Positions 63,736 to 64,000 of a stretch of DNA of 64,000 bases are shown here, piece by piece. A model generated the notes under the pieces. That model ran no database searches. It was not told the DNA's origin and saw only the letters and a program-made list of their open reading frames with translations. The position numbers were made by a program, and so were the translations under genes. The first letter of the stretch is position 1. Each line of letters opens with the position of its first letter. Location: the NCBI GenBank assembly GCA_013397075.1, contig VWZS01000622.1, forward strand, positions 258,069-322,068. The letters are read 5' to 3'. Origin of the DNA: Rhabdornis inornatus (lineage: Eukaryota; Chordata; Aves; Passeriformes; Rhabdornithidae).

Positions 63736-64000
63736 GCAACACAAATTCTACAGCGTCTTTCTGTGATATTTCATCTAGACAAGTCTTAAGTGACAGCATT
63801 TTCCAATAAACACAGTTTGTAAGTCGACAGTGCTCTTAAAAATCTGCCATCACAGGGGAGGGCCCTCAAAAATCCTGAACAGATTATTAATTTGAATAGA
63901 CTTCCACAGACTTCTTGATCCAATGTAGGCATGTTGATTCACTGCCACTTTTGCCCAGGTGCTCAAACCAAAGCACCCACACCAACTTAGTCACAGGGTG

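Larger units (their letters stand above)
44298..64000 (-). other. ARL15: ARL15 intron 1, 3' portion
   Basis: Non-coding DNA upstream of exon 2, inferred to be intron because ARL15 exon 1 (human start MSDLRITEAF) is not seen and exon 2 has a proper acceptor. It contains CR1 fragments near 49818-50590 and 63465-63735, a TAAA repeat, A-rich tracts, a 14-base assembly gap, a 12-bp hairpin, a 27-bp tandem duplication, and a CpG-enriched block around 61330-61700 that may be regulatory. Open frames of 60 to 114 codons occur on both strands, but none resembles a known protein or shows exon structure, apart from the candidate discussed at 61505-61605. The rest is AT-rich sequence in which I recognise nothing. 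Confidence 0.8.

Overview
This window looks like avian nuclear DNA. It is AT-rich and gene-poor, and its only recognisable interspersed repeats are CR1 LINE fragments. Three of these carry the bird-type CR1 3' end around ATTCTATGAT, or its antisense form with GGTTGGA, and two more are recognised from the adjoining CR1 tail. Another sauropsid such as a crocodilian or turtle is less likely but not excluded, and the species cannot be named. Two runs of N and one single N mark it as a draft assembly.

One protein-coding gene can be supported: ARL15, an ARF-like small GTPase transcribed right to left on the minus strand. Three internal coding exons are present with clean AG/GT splice sites and compatible phases: exon 2 (44153-44297), exon 3 (41326-41385) and exon 4 (29637-29845). 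If exon 1 is human-like (16 codons), together they encode residues 17 to 154 of about 204. That covers the palmitoylation-type cysteines, the P-loop, the switch regions and the NxxD guanine-specificity motif. The canonical first exon was not found and should lie right of base 64000, or be unrecognisable here. The last coding exon was not found and should lie left of base 1.

Everything else is intron: the 3' part of intron 1 (44298-64000), intron 2 (41386-44152), intron 3 (29846-41325) and the 5' part of intron 4 (1-29636). The introns hold five CR1 fragments, several A-rich, T-rich or purine tracts, small tandem duplications and short hairpins. No tRNA, rRNA, CRISPR array or second protein gene was recognised.

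The items most worth a second look are four. First, an almost perfect 40-bp inverted repeat at 1803-1888 is fully pairable, with one G-U, in the ARL15-sense transcript. Second, a CpG-enriched block in intron 1 (about 61330-61700) contains a candidate minus-strand exon whose 21-codon frame ends at a consensus donor in the phase needed to join ARL15 exon 2. Third, there is a perfect DR3 nuclear-receptor half-site pair at 24009-24023. Fourth, the assembly gap at 27712-27720 is flanked by an identical 22-bp duplication and is probably an artefact.
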